A stretch of DNA of 64,000 nt from an uncultured Bacteroidia bacterium (GTDB lineage: Bacteria; Bacteroidota; Bacteroidia; Bacteroidales; F082). Made by a program: the position numbers and the translations under genes. The stretch is from the NCBI GenBank assembly GCA_902799345.1, contig CADBZW010000009.1, forward strand, positions 62,001-126,000, in the 5' to 3' direction. Position 1 is the first letter of the stretch, and the number at the start of each line of letters is the position of its first letter. Positions 1 through 7,722 of this stretch are shown one piece after another. The notes under the pieces were generated by a model. That model saw nothing but the letters and a program-made list of their open reading frames with translations. It was not told the origin of the DNA and did no database searches.

Positions 1-198
1 CGAAACGGTAAACCAATCGGCGTTGTCGTCAATGCTCAGCGTCCAGTCGCAGTTGGCGGTGATGTCTAGGGTTTTGGTGTCGCCTGCCTCCGAAACCAAC
101 AAATCGTAGGCCGAAAGGGTGATGGTCTCTTTCTTGCAACCTGTAAGGCCAAGCATCGCCAAGGCGATGATGGCGAGAATCAAATTCTTTGTTTTCAT
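1..198 (-). CDS. BACON-domain lipoprotein, N-terminal part (cut by window edge)
   Basis: The first 66 codons are visible and the gene runs off the left edge. An ATG at 198 opens a lipoprotein signal peptide with a hydrophobic run and the lipobox LTGC at residues 18-21. The following sequence (LDITANCDWTLSIDDNADWF) has the pattern of a BACON domain, a beta-sandwich often found in surface proteins of Bacteroidota and thought to bind carbohydrate or mucin. It is paralogous to the next gene, which has the same residues in the same order (LEITANCKWTV). The likely location is the outer membrane, by family knowledge. The substrate cannot be told from sequence. Confidence 0.75.
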   Translation of the reverse strand, partial: MKTKNLILAIIALAMLGLTGCKKETITLSAYDLLVSEAGDTKTLDITANCDWTLSIDDNADWFTVS

Positions 199-217
199 TG
201 GTTTATGGTTTTAACAG

Positions 218-245
218 GTAGAGACGCGGCGCGCCACGTCTCTAC
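218..245. repeat. 28-bp palindrome with GTAGAGACG arms
   Basis: An almost perfect palindrome with arms GTAGAGACG and CGTCTCTAC around a GC-rich centre (one mismatch). A second member with the same arms but another centre lies at 6303-6330. It sits between two minus-strand lipoprotein genes and may act as a transcript-end hairpin or be a REP-type repeat. Confidence 0.7.
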
Positions 246-252
246 AGGGTTA

Positions 253-1065
253 TCAATCCATATTAAATATCGGTCCGCCTTCCTTGCGCTTGGCGACAAT
301 CTGGCGGAGTTTTGCCTCTTCTTGAGGGGTATATTCGCCTATCTTGCGCATGTCGGCACGCTCCCAGAAGTCGGTCTTGTATTCATGGATGAAACGATAC
401 AACGAGTCGCTGGCCGTCAGCACCTGCGGGGCATAACTCTCGGGCGCATCGGTGACGGTTTCAAAATCGATGTGCAAGATCTGGTCAACGGGGTTGTACT
501 CGTAAGTAAAAGCATAGTAAACCGCCGTGTCATTATGATGGTCACGCTGAACGCCCTGGCCATCTTCAAGGAAATACATCATATAGCCCGTGGCGGTGTC
601 ATACGGATCAAAGGTGTAGTGTTTGTAGGAATCCTCGATGATCTGTCCGAAATAGTCGGTGTTCCAATGCTCGAGTTCCATCACACCAAAGATTTTGTTT
701 ACCATGCCGTCGAAATCGAGCTTGTTTTGTGAGACGAAAATCGTGCGGCGGACGTGTCCGTTAGGCACCGTGATAAAGAAAGACGAGGCGCGGTAATCGC
801 AATCCTCCATGGCGTCAACGGTGATGGTGATGGTGCCGTCTTTTTCTCCACTCATGGTGCTAATGGTGTACCAGTCGGCATCATCGTTTTTCACCACGGT
901 CCATTTGCAGTTGGCGGTGATTTCCAATGTTTTGGTTCCAGGATCAACGCCAAAATACAGGTTGTTTGTGGATACCCTTAAGCTATATTGCTTCCCACAG
1001 CCAACGAGACCTGCTGCAGCGACGACCAATAAGGCCATCATCATAAAGATGTTTCTTTTTTTCAT
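253..1065 (-). CDS. BACON-domain lipoprotein
   Basis: 270 residues from the ATG at 1065. The longer reading from 1101 would add 12 residues before a perfectly good lipoprotein signal peptide, so the inner start was chosen. Hydrophobic stretch MMMALLVVAAAGLVGC ends in a lipobox cysteine. Residues about 25-115 look like a BACON domain (LEITANCKWTVVKNDDADWY), ending in a typical strand with FVSQ. The C-terminal half has no domain I can name. It holds acidic and aromatic patches and ends in PIFNMD. The upstream gene on the same strand is RNase R, 41 bp away; the downstream gene is its truncated paralogue. Probably outer-membrane anchored; function unknown. Confidence 0.75.
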   Translation of the reverse strand: MKKRNIFMMMALLVVAAAGLVGCGKQYSLRVSTNNLYFGVDPGTKTLEITANCKWTVVKNDDADWYTISTMSGEKDGTITITVDAMEDCDYRASSFFITVPNGHVRRTIFVSQNKLDFDGMVNKIFGVMELEHWNTDYFGQIIEDSYKHYTFDPYDTATGYMMYFLEDGQGVQRDHHNDTAVYYAFTYEYNPVDQILHIDFETVTDAPESYAPQVLTASDSLYRFIHEYKTDFWERADMRKIGEYTPQEEAKLRQIVAKRKEGGPIFNMD

Positions 1066-1106
1066 GTCGTTTCGTTTGATTAATCGTGCAAAAGTACACA
1101 TTTTTC

Positions 1107-3305
1107 TTAATACCGTCTTTTTTGTCTCGACTTCTTGGGTAGCGTATCTGCCAACAACTCGAAATCCATCCTGTGCTTGAAGAGGTCGACGGCCTTCACG
1201 CGGATGCGCACCTCGTCGCCCAACTGGATGATGCGGCCCGTCTCCTGCCCGATGACGCGGAAGTTGTCGTCGTCGAGGTAATAGTAGTCGCCAGGGAGGT
1301 CCTCATAGCGCACCAAGCCTTCGCATTTGTTGCCTTTCAGCTCGACGAACAAGCCCCATTTGCTCACGCCCGACACCAAGCCTTCAAACACCTGTCCGAT
1401 CTTATCTTGCAGATATTCAGCTTGTTTATATTTGATGCTCTGGCGTTCCATCTCCTCGGCTTGCTTCTCCATCTCGCTGGCGTGTACACACATCTCCTCA
1501 TATTCCTTCTTGTTGACCGAGCCTTGGTTTTCGATGAGATACCTCTCTATTAATCGGTGTACCATCAGGTCGGGATAGCGACGGATGGGCGAGGTGAAAT
1601 GGGTGTAATAGTCGAAAGCGAGGCCATAGTGCCCGATGTTGTCGGTGCTGTAGACGGCCTTGGCCATGGTGCGCAGCGCGACGGTCTGGATGAGGTTCTT
1701 CTCACCCTTTCCTTCCACGTCTTCAAAGAGTTTGTTGTAGGAGTTCACCAAGGTGGTACGGTTGCTGAGGTTCATGGTATAGCCCAGGCGCGAAATCAGC
1801 AGCATGAACTTGTTGAGTTTCTCGGGATTAGGCTCGTCGTGGACACGATAGACGAAGGTGTAGTTGCTCCACTTGCTGCCCGTCATGCCGAAAGTCTCGG
1901 CCACGGTACGGTTGGCGAGCAGCATGAAGTCCTCGATTAATTCGTGACTCTCGTTCTGCACGCGCACATAGGTGTCGATAGGTTTCTTGTTCTCGTCAAG
2001 GATAAACTTCACCTCCTCGGAGTGGAAATTGATGCTACCTGCCTCCATTCTCTTTTCTCGTAGTTTAGTTGCCAAGCTGTTGAAAGTCAGGATTTCGTCC
2101 TTATAGTCACCGTCACCGCCTTCGATCATGGTCTGCACCTCTTCATAAGTATAGCGGCGGCACGACTTGATGATGGTCTTGCCAATCCACTTGTCGTAAA
2201 TCTTGGCGTCGTCGTCCATCTCAAACACCACGGAGAAGGTCAGTTTCTCCTCATCGGGGCGCAACGAGCATACGTTGTTGCAGAGCTTCTCGGGCAGCAT
2301 GGGGATGGTACGGTCGACGAGATAGACGCTCGTTCCACGGTCGAGAGCTTCCTTGTCGATGGCGGAGCCTTTCCGCACATAGTGCGACACGTCGGCGATG
2401 TGGACGCCTACTTCCCAGTGGCCGTTGTCCAACTTCTTCAGGCTGATGGCGTCGTCGAAGTCCTTGGCGTCGGCTGGGTCGATGGTGATGGTGAAGGTCT
2501 TGCGGAAGTCACGGCGTTTATTAATCTCATCCTTATTAATCTTGACAGGGATGTTTTCCGCTTCCCGCTCCACTTCCTCCGGAAACTCAATGGGATAATC
2601 GTGAGCTGCCAAGATGCTTTCCATCTCCACGTCGTTCTCGCCTGGCTTGCCTAAGACGCGGACGATTTCGCCGAAGGGGTTTCCTGAGCCGTCGGGCCAG
2701 TCGGTGAGGTGGACGATGACCTTCATGCCGTCCTTGGCGCCGTTGAGGTCGCCACGCGGGATGAAGATATCCACAGGCATCCAGTCCACGTCGGGGCGAA
2801 CAAAGACATAGCCGTGCGATATGGTGAGCACGCCCACAAACTCGGTATGCTTGCGTTCCAAAATCTCCACGATTTTGCCTTCTGGCTTGCTGTTGTTGCG
2901 TTTGGGGAACATGGCCACGCGCACACGGTCGCCATGCAAAGCTTTGTAGGTATCTTGTGCCGCGATGAAGATGTCTTCGCCCTCACCGTCGTCGCGCACC
3001 ACGTAGGCCTTACCCGTCGACTTCATCTCTACCGTGCCTTCCACGTATTTCGTCTTCGGCCCGAACTGCGCCATGCCTGCGTTGCTCATCACATAGCTAA
3101 AAGGACGTGCCTCTTGCAACAAGCCTTTATCCTTCAAGTCAATAAGCAAGTTATACACCACATCCTTCCCTGCTTGGTCCTTGATACCCATAATCTTACA
3201 GACCTGCTTGTAGTTCTTCGGACGGAAAGGCTGGTCGGCGAAAATGCCGAGTATCACACTCGTAAAAGTGCTCAGTTTATTGTCGATTTTTTTCTTTTTT
3301 GCCAT
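1107..3305 (-). CDS. rnr: Ribonuclease R (3'-5' exoribonuclease)
   Basis: 732 residues, the usual length for RNase R, which degrades structured RNA 3' to 5' in the cytoplasm. Order of parts: an N-terminal winged-helix segment (about 10-80), cold-shock OB folds (about 85-215), the RNB catalytic domain with the acidic motif IDPADAKDFDDAIS at 275-288, and a C-terminal S1 domain around 640-720 (VFEGLVSGVSKWGLFVEL), followed by a basic tail (KKSRQKRRY). All acidic metal ligands of the RNB motif are present. The start MAKKKKIDNK is the first ATG of the frame and fits the family. A divergent riboswitch-controlled unit begins about 140 bp away. Confidence 0.95.
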   Translation of the reverse strand: MAKKKKIDNKLSTFTSVILGIFADQPFRPKNYKQVCKIMGIKDQAGKDVVYNLLIDLKDKGLLQEARPFSYVMSNAGMAQFGPKTKYVEGTVEMKSTGKAYVVRDDGEGEDIFIAAQDTYKALHGDRVRVAMFPKRNNSKPEGKIVEILERKHTEFVGVLTISHGYVFVRPDVDWMPVDIFIPRGDLNGAKDGMKVIVHLTDWPDGSGNPFGEIVRVLGKPGENDVEMESILAAHDYPIEFPEEVEREAENIPVKINKDEINKRRDFRKTFTITIDPADAKDFDDAISLKKLDNGHWEVGVHIADVSHYVRKGSAIDKEALDRGTSVYLVDRTIPMLPEKLCNNVCSLRPDEEKLTFSVVFEMDDDAKIYDKWIGKTIIKSCRRYTYEEVQTMIEGGDGDYKDEILTFNSLATKLREKRMEAGSINFHSEEVKFILDENKKPIDTYVRVQNESHELIEDFMLLANRTVAETFGMTGSKWSNYTFVYRVHDEPNPEKLNKFMLLISRLGYTMNLSNRTTLVNSYNKLFEDVEGKGEKNLIQTVALRTMAKAVYSTDNIGHYGLAFDYYTHFTSPIRRYPDLMVHRLIERYLIENQGSVNKKEYEEMCVHASEMEKQAEEMERQSIKYKQAEYLQDKIGQVFEGLVSGVSKWGLFVELKGNKCEGLVRYEDLPGDYYYLDDDNFRVIGQETGRIIQLGDEVRIRVKAVDLFKHRMDFELLADTLPKKSRQKRRY

Positions 3306-3403
3306 GATAATTTAAATTCAGAATAAATTTCGGCTGCAAAGATAATCAAATCACACAATTAACCCTGTTGATAATTTTGTTGACAAAAAAAAATGAGAAT
3401 TTA

Positions 3404-3436
3404 TTTGTTCGAAAGAGCCAAAATGATATACCTTTG
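3404..3436 (+). promoter_or_regulatory. Bacteroidota-type promoter before the B12 riboswitch
   Basis: TTTG at 3404-3407 and TAccTTTG at 3429-3436 are separated by 21 bp, close to the published -33/-7 spacing for Bacteroides sigma factor. The riboswitch starts a few bases downstream, as expected for a transcript leader. Confidence 0.65.
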
Positions 3437-3442
3437 CAAAAC

Positions 3443-3597
3443 AAGGTTCTTCGGTGAAGATTAATAGGGAACCCCGTGAAAATCAGGGACTAATCCCGTA
3501 GCTGTGAGCTTTAGAGAACGTTTGACAACCCAGCCACTGTCCAACCCATGAGGACGGGAAGGCCGTCGGAGCGGAAGCGAGTCAGAAGACCTGCCTT
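3443..3597 (+). promoter_or_regulatory. Cobalamin (B12) riboswitch
   Basis: The sequence has the conserved order of a cobalamin aptamer: GGTTCTTCGGTGAAG at the start, GGGAAcCCCGTGAAAATC with AGGGACTAATCCC, the GTAGCTGTGAG core, CCACTG, GACGGGAAGG, then AGTCAGAAGACCTGCC at the end. It lies between the promoter and nrdD and is transcribed with them. A short hairpin with arms TGCATC/GATGCA near 3673-3689 could belong to the expression platform. B12 riboswitches normally switch genes off when B12 is plentiful. Confidence 0.93.
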
Positions 3598-3712
3598 GGG
3601 AAAGTGATTGCACTATGGCCCTCGGGAAGTAGGGAAGTATGCGATAAAGATTGAAAATAGATTTATAGTCATGCATCGATAAGATGCAATAATTTGAAAA
3701 CGAGCACATTAT

Positions 3713-5170
3713 ATGAGCAACGGAGGATTGTACATTACCAAAAGGGACGGCAAGCAGGAAGCCTTCTCCCTTGAAAAAATCAAAGTGGCCATCAGCAAGG
3801 CCTTTCTCGCTTCGGGATTCTATGCCACCGACGAGGACCTCAACGGCATCTTGAGCCGCGTCCGTGTGACCAACGGCATCACCGTGGAGGAGATCCAAAA
3901 CCAGGTGGAGACGGCATTAATGGCCGAGCAGTACTACACTGTGGCCAAAAACTACATCCTGTACCGCCAGAAACACACCGAAGACCGCGAGATTCGCGAG
4001 AAAATCGACTTCCTGAGCAACTACGTCAACGCCTCGAACGCCGCCACCGGCTCGAAGTACGACGCCAACGCCAACGTGGAGAAGAAAAACATCGCCACGC
4101 TCATCGGTGAGCTGCCCAAGTCGAGCTTCATCCGCATCAACCGCCGCCTGCTGACCGACCGCATCAAGGAAGTGTACGGCAAGGAACTTGCGGACCGTTA
4201 CCTCTACCTGCTCAACAACCACTTCATCTACAAGAACGACGAGACTTCGCTGGCCAACTACTGCGCCTCCATCACCATGTATCCCTGGCTCAACGAAGGC
4301 ACGGCTTCTATCGGCGGCAACAGCACCGCCCCCACCAAGCTCCGCTCTTTCTGCGGCGGGTTCATTAATATGGTGTTCATGGTGTCGTCGCAATTGTCGG
4401 GTGCCTGCGCCACGCCTGAGTTCCTGATGTATATGAATTATTTCATCGGAAAAGACTATGGCACAGACTACTACAAACGTGCTGATGAAGTGGTCGACTT
4501 CTCGCTGAAGCCACGCACCATCGACAAGGTCATCACCGACTGCTTCCAACAAATTGTGTACTCGCTCAACCAACCTGCAGGCGCGAGGAACTACCAGTCG
4601 GTGTTCTGGAACATCGCCTACTACGACAAGTATTATTTCGAGTCATTGTTTGGCAACTTCTACTTCCCCGATGGCACGAAACCCGACTGGGAATCGCTGA
4701 GTTGGCTTCAGAAGCGTTTCATGAAGTGGTTCAATGCCGAGCGCCTCAAGAGCGTGCTCACCTTCCCCGTCGAGACCATGGCCCTGCTATCGAAAGACGG
4801 CGACGTGATCGACAAGGAATGGGGCGACTTCACCGCCGAGATGTACGCCGAAGGACATTCGTTCTTCACCTACCTCAGCGACAACGCCGACTCGCTGTCG
4901 TCGTGCTGCCGCCTGCGCAATGAAATCCAGGACAACGGCTTCAGCTACACCCTCGGCGCCGGTGGCGTCAGCACAGGCTCGAAGAGCGTGCTCACCATCA
5001 ACCTCAACCGCTGCATCCAGTATGCCGCACGCAACAACATGCACTACCTCACCTTCCTTGAGGAAATCGTCGACCTGCAAGGGTATGTTGCCGCTGTTCG
5101 ACGCGGGTTACATCAACCTGGGTCGCCAATACCTCACTATCGGCGTGAACGGCCTCGTGGAAGCCGCTGA
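3713..5170 (+). CDS. nrdD: Anaerobic ribonucleotide reductase NrdD, N-terminal fragment (frameshifted)
   Basis: Class III ribonucleoside-triphosphate reductase, which reduces NTPs to dNTPs without oxygen using a glycyl radical. Residues 1-90 form an ATP-cone regulatory domain (ITKRDGKQEAFSLEKI). The barrel domain follows, with SGACATPEF and SSCCRLRN cysteine motifs near 235 and 400. Real homology ends at about codon 456 (EEIVDLQ, near 5080); the remaining 29 codons are a different frame. The rest of the enzyme continues in the +1-shifted frame at 5085. By memory of the family, some 15-20 residues between EEIVDL and MLPLFDAGY are also missing, so this is more than a single-base error. Preceded by a B12 riboswitch. 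Either an assembly fault or a real inactivating deletion. Confidence 0.85.
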   Translation: MSNGGLYITKRDGKQEAFSLEKIKVAISKAFLASGFYATDEDLNGILSRVRVTNGITVEEIQNQVETALMAEQYYTVAKNYILYRQKHTEDREIREKIDFLSNYVNASNAATGSKYDANANVEKKNIATLIGELPKSSFIRINRRLLTDRIKEVYGKELADRYLYLLNNHFIYKNDETSLANYCASITMYPWLNEGTASIGGNSTAPTKLRSFCGGFINMVFMVSSQLSGACATPEFLMYMNYFIGKDYGTDYYKRADEVVDFSLKPRTIDKVITDCFQQIVYSLNQPAGARNYQSVFWNIAYYDKYYFESLFGNFYFPDGTKPDWESLSWLQKRFMKWFNAERLKSVLTFPVETMALLSKDGDVIDKEWGDFTAEMYAEGHSFFTYLSDNADSLSSCCRLRNEIQDNGFSYTLGAGGVSTGSKSVLTINLNRCIQYAARNNMHYLTFLEEIVDLQGYVAAVRRGLHQPGSPIPHYRRERPRGSR

Positions 5171-5774
5171 GTTCTTGAAGATCAAGATCTCCGACAACCC
5201 GGACTACGAGAAGTTCGTGCAAGACGTGCTGGGCCTCATCGAGCGCTACAACAAAAAGTACTACTCGAAGAAAGACGGCCTGATGTTCAACTGCGAGATG
5301 ATCCCCGCCGAGAACGTGGGTGTCAAGCACGCCAAGTGGGACAAGGAAGACGGCTACGAGGTGCACCGCGACTGCTACAACAGTTATTTCTACATCGTGG
5401 AAGACCCCAACACCAACGTCCTCGACAAGTTCCGCCTCCACGGCGAGAAGTACATCAAGCACCTCACCGGTGGCTCGGCCCTGCACTGCAACCTTGAGGA
5501 ACACCTCACCAAGGAGCAATACCGCCAGCTGCTGCGTGTGGCTGCCCGCGAAGGCTGCAACTACTTCACTTTCAACATCCCGAACACCATTTGCAATGAC
5601 TGCGGCCACATCGACAAGCGCTATCTAAAGGAGTGCCCCGAGTGCCACAGCCACAACATCGACTACCTGACCCGCATCATCGGTTACCTGAAGCGCGTCA
5701 GCAATTTCAGCGAGCCGCGCCAAGAGGAAGCCGCCCGCCGTTACTACGGAAAAATGGAGATGGACAGATGCTAA
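5085..5774 (+). CDS. nrdD: Anaerobic ribonucleotide reductase NrdD, C-terminal fragment
   Basis: Continuation of NrdD in another frame; homology resumes at MLPLFDAGYINLGRQYLTIG. The fragment carries the rest of the barrel, the C-terminal zinc site (CNDC near 5594 and CPEC near 5633) and the glycyl-radical loop IIGYL, in which the Gly would carry the radical. The open frame extends back to 4920, but that part is out-of-frame shadow. Whether any protein is made from this piece alone is doubtful. Its stop overlaps the start of nrdG by seven bases, the classic nrdDG arrangement, so the operon structure is intact even though the coding frame is not. Confidence 0.85.
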   Translation: MLPLFDAGYINLGRQYLTIGVNGLVEAAEFLKIKISDNPDYEKFVQDVLGLIERYNKKYYSKKDGLMFNCEMIPAENVGVKHAKWDKEDGYEVHRDCYNSYFYIVEDPNTNVLDKFRLHGEKYIKHLTGGSALHCNLEEHLTKEQYRQLLRVAAREGCNYFTFNIPNTICNDCGHIDKRYLKECPECHSHNIDYLTRIIGYLKRVSNFSEPRQEEAARRYYGKMEMDRC

Positions 5775-6274
5775 AATACGCCAATTTTGATGTCGTCTTT
5801 CAGGAAGTCCCTGAAGAAGTGACACTTGCCATCAATATTTCCAACTGTCCCAACCAATGCCCTGGTTGCCACAGCAAGTATTTGTGGAAAGACGAAGGTA
5901 AGCCTTTGGACTCCAACGAATTGAACCGTCTTGTGGAGCAGTACAAGTCGGGCATCACCTGCGTGTGCTTCATGGGCGGCGACAACGAGCCTGAGTCGGT
6001 GGCCCAGCTAGCCCATCATGTGAAGAAAGACTACAACATGAAGGTAGCCTGGTATTCCGGCAAGAACGAGCTACCGCAAAACGTGTCGACCGATCATTTC
6101 GACTACATCAAAGTGGGACGCTATATCGCTGAGTTGGGTCCTTTGGACAGCGCGACCACCAACCAACGTATGATGAAACGCCTGGCCGACGGCCGTGTGA
6201 AGGACATCACGGAGTGGTTTAGACGGAACAAACACGTCGAAGTCGCAGAGACAGAAAAAAATCCAGCAGTTTAA
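5768..6274 (+). CDS. nrdG: Anaerobic NrdD-activating radical SAM enzyme
   Basis: 168 residues from the ATG at 5768, which overlaps the nrdD stop (ATGCTAA). NrdG uses a 4Fe-4S cluster and S-adenosylmethionine to install the glycyl radical on NrdD. The radical SAM motif C-x3-C-x2-C is seen as CPNQCPGC at about residues 25-32, followed by a GGDNEP segment in place of the usual GGEP region. Length fits the family. The stop codon lies in the loop of the terminator hairpin, so the extreme C-terminus (EKNPAV) is encoded by the hairpin's left arm. It can only be useful if an intact NrdD exists, so it argues for checking the nrdD frameshift. Confidence 0.9.
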   Translation: MLKYANFDVVFQEVPEEVTLAINISNCPNQCPGCHSKYLWKDEGKPLDSNELNRLVEQYKSGITCVCFMGGDNEPESVAQLAHHVKKDYNMKVAWYSGKNELPQNVSTDHFDYIKVGRYIAELGPLDSATTNQRMMKRLADGRVKDITEWFRRNKHVEVAETEKNPAV

Positions 6275-6292
6275 GGCTGCTGGATTTTTTTT
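6261..6292 (+). terminator. Intrinsic terminator of nrdDG
   Basis: Nine-base stem ATCCAGCAG/CTGCTGGAT (6261-6269 and 6277-6285) followed by a T run to 6292. The nrdG stop TAA is in the loop. Confidence 0.9.
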
Positions 6293-6302
6293 GTTTGCCT
6301 TT

Positions 6303-6330
6303 GTAGAGACGGTGTGCACACCGTCTCTAC
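6303..6330. repeat. 28-bp perfect palindrome with GTAGAGACG arms
   Basis: Perfect 14+14 palindrome reading GTAGAGACGG-TGTG and its complement. Same arms as the element at 218-245, with a different centre. Located just after the nrdG terminator. Confidence 0.7.
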
Positions 6331-6733
6331 CCCACAAAAAACATGAAATGTGTAAAATCGATGAAAATTATGTCCAGAAAATGTGAAAACGGCTTGGTTC
6401 GGTACAAAAAAACCGACCCAAACCGATGCAGATTTGGGCCGATTTTCGTGTGATTGCCAGTCTTTGCTACACCAAACACCGGAAAGAAAACGGCTTTTCC
6501 GTGGCGAAAGCCGTTTCCATACGTTCCCGGACCAACACTTCGACAGCTCCCGAAATATCTTGATGCGAAACTCGAATCCTTTGCGTCAAGGAAGGCTCCT
6601 CGGGACACCAAATATCAACCCAAGTCCCTTCATCCGAATGAGACATAACCGTTCCGAACAAATGCATCGCCCTTTTGGAAGTGGTGATTTCGAAGTGATA
6701 GGATGTGGTAATCGTATGCATTTACACCCTTTT
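6331..6733. other. Gap without a recognisable gene
   Basis: About 400 bp between nrdG and the next minus-strand gene. Several short frames (84-118 codons) overlap one another on both strands; none shows a known domain, signal peptide or clear start. A small inverted repeat around GGTACAAAAAAACCGACCC near 6399 is visible. It may be the remnant of a dead gene. Confidence 0.4.
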
Positions 6734-7252
6734 TTATAATTCATTCAGCTTTATTTGGTCATAAATTGCCCTATTTATCTTCAATGTTTTTTCCCAATCA
6801 TTTGGCTTGACTTGCAATTGGATAATAGAGCCTTCCATTCCAAAAAAAGAAAGTGTTATTGGTATATTTGTGCATAGTGTTTGCAATTCTGTGCGAGTAA
6901 GATATACAAAAAACCTGCAATCCCATTTGTTTTTGACCTTTTCGGTAAACAAGTGTTCCACTTTTTTTCCAATAAGAGCATCTTCGCTTATGATGGCTAT
7001 AGAGTCAACCTTAAATGCTTGTTTGTTAGTAAAAGTCACTCCAACACTAACTGTATCGTTATGCGGCCTAATTGTTTGGTCAAAATAGCAAGCATTCTTA
7101 CATGATTGAAACAGTTTCATAGGCTTGATGAAATACAACATGCCGCTTTCCACATTTTTGGAGACATAGTATTTCTGGGTATTTTGTCCCGACAAGCCTA
7201 CAGAACATAACAATAGAAAAATAAGAACAGCTATTTGTCTTTTGCTTTTCAT
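6734..7252 (-). CDS. Secreted protein of unknown function
   Basis: 172 residues with a clear signal peptide (KRQIAVLIFLLLCSVGLSGQ), so exported to the periplasm or beyond. The mature part is rich in beta-strand-like alternation (VSVGVTFTNKQAFKVDSIAI) and has three to four cysteines, but matches no family I recognise. No T9SS sorting domain is seen. The frame is uninterrupted and the start lies right at the signal peptide, which supports a real gene. It lies 60 bp downstream of a TRL-like lipoprotein gene on the same strand and may be co-transcribed. Confidence 0.6.
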   Translation of the reverse strand: MKSKRQIAVLIFLLLCSVGLSGQNTQKYYVSKNVESGMLYFIKPMKLFQSCKNACYFDQTIRPHNDTVSVGVTFTNKQAFKVDSIAIISEDALIGKKVEHLFTEKVKNKWDCRFFVYLTRTELQTLCTNIPITLSFFGMEGSIIQLQVKPNDWEKTLKINRAIYDQIKLNEL

Positions 7253-7312
7253 TGTAAATAATTAAAGGAGGCCATCTGCAACAGACAGCCTCCGTCAGGG
7301 AAAATACGAGGT

Positions 7313-7627
7313 TTATTCCCCGTAAACAATAGTTTCAGATTTGGTGAAAACGCCAAGGACACTTGTTTTTTGCTCGTCCACATGACTGATTTTTTTGATG
7401 CCAGCATTCTTAGCGGCAGCATTGACACCACCATCTCCAACAGCAACAATTCCCAAAACAGAAATATAGTTGGACTTGCCAACCTTGGCATTGTCGCTAA
7501 TCGTGTTGGAAGTAACCGAATGAGGAACTGTTATTCCTTCGTACACCATGCCCGTGCCAAGCAAAGCACAACTAGACATTAGGACAGCAACTGAAGCAAG
7601 CCCCAAAAACATAAATACTTTCTTCAT
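7313..7627 (-). CDS. TRL-like small lipoprotein
   Basis: 104 residues. Signal peptide with lipobox MSSC at residues 17-20. The mature part has the TRL-like pattern: a glycine-rich start (LLGTGMVYEGIT), a central KVGKSNYISVLGIVAVGDGGVNAAAKNAGI stretch broken here as KVGKSNYISVLGI and GDGGVNAAAKNAGI, and a late KISHVDEQKTSVLGVF. TRL-like lipoproteins are widespread in bacteria and have no firm function. The 30-bp leader element at 7637-7666 stands nine bases before its ATG, and a promoter box TATTTTTG at 7697-7690 fits initiation just upstream. It follows the dead regulator copy at 7770-7979, mirroring the arrangement at 11330-11912. Confidence 0.8.
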   Translation of the reverse strand: MKKVFMFLGLASVAVLMSSCALLGTGMVYEGITVPHSVTSNTISDNAKVGKSNYISVLGIVAVGDGGVNAAAKNAGIKKISHVDEQKTSVLGVFTKSETIVYGE

Positions 7628-7636
7628 TTTCTTTTT

Positions 7637-7666
7637 GCCCAGTTCTATCCCATCGGGCGCATCGGT
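7637..7666 (-). promoter_or_regulatory. 30-bp leader element, copy A
   Basis: On the plus strand it begins GCCCAGTTCT and ends GCGCATCGGT. On the coding (minus) strand it holds a five-codon frame ATG CGC CCG ATG GGA TAG (MRPMG) and a short hairpin CCCGATGGG. One base differs from copies B (11269-11298) and C (11534-11563). It lies nine bases from the start codon of the TRL-like lipoprotein. Confidence 0.75.
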
Positions 7667-7689
7667 TTTAGTTGATTGAAGATTCAGTG

Positions 7690-7697
7690 CAAAAATA
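7690..7697 (-). promoter_or_regulatory. -7 promoter box TATTTTTG
   Basis: TAnnTTTG-type box about 25 bp upstream of leader copy A, in the right orientation for the TRL-like lipoprotein. The matching box before leader copy C is at 11594-11587. Confidence 0.5.
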
Positions 7698-7722
7698 GCC
7701 TAATCAATCATATTATCAATAT

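Noticed and set aside
3366..3374. TGTTGATAA as a DnaA box near the riboswitch promoter
   Set aside because: A single site without a cluster; chance occurrence in AT-rich DNA is likely.
5060..5100. Programmed ribosomal frameshift in nrdD
   Set aside because: No slippery heptamer or following structure stands out, and usual residues appear to be missing as well, so a plain mutation or assembly error is more likely.
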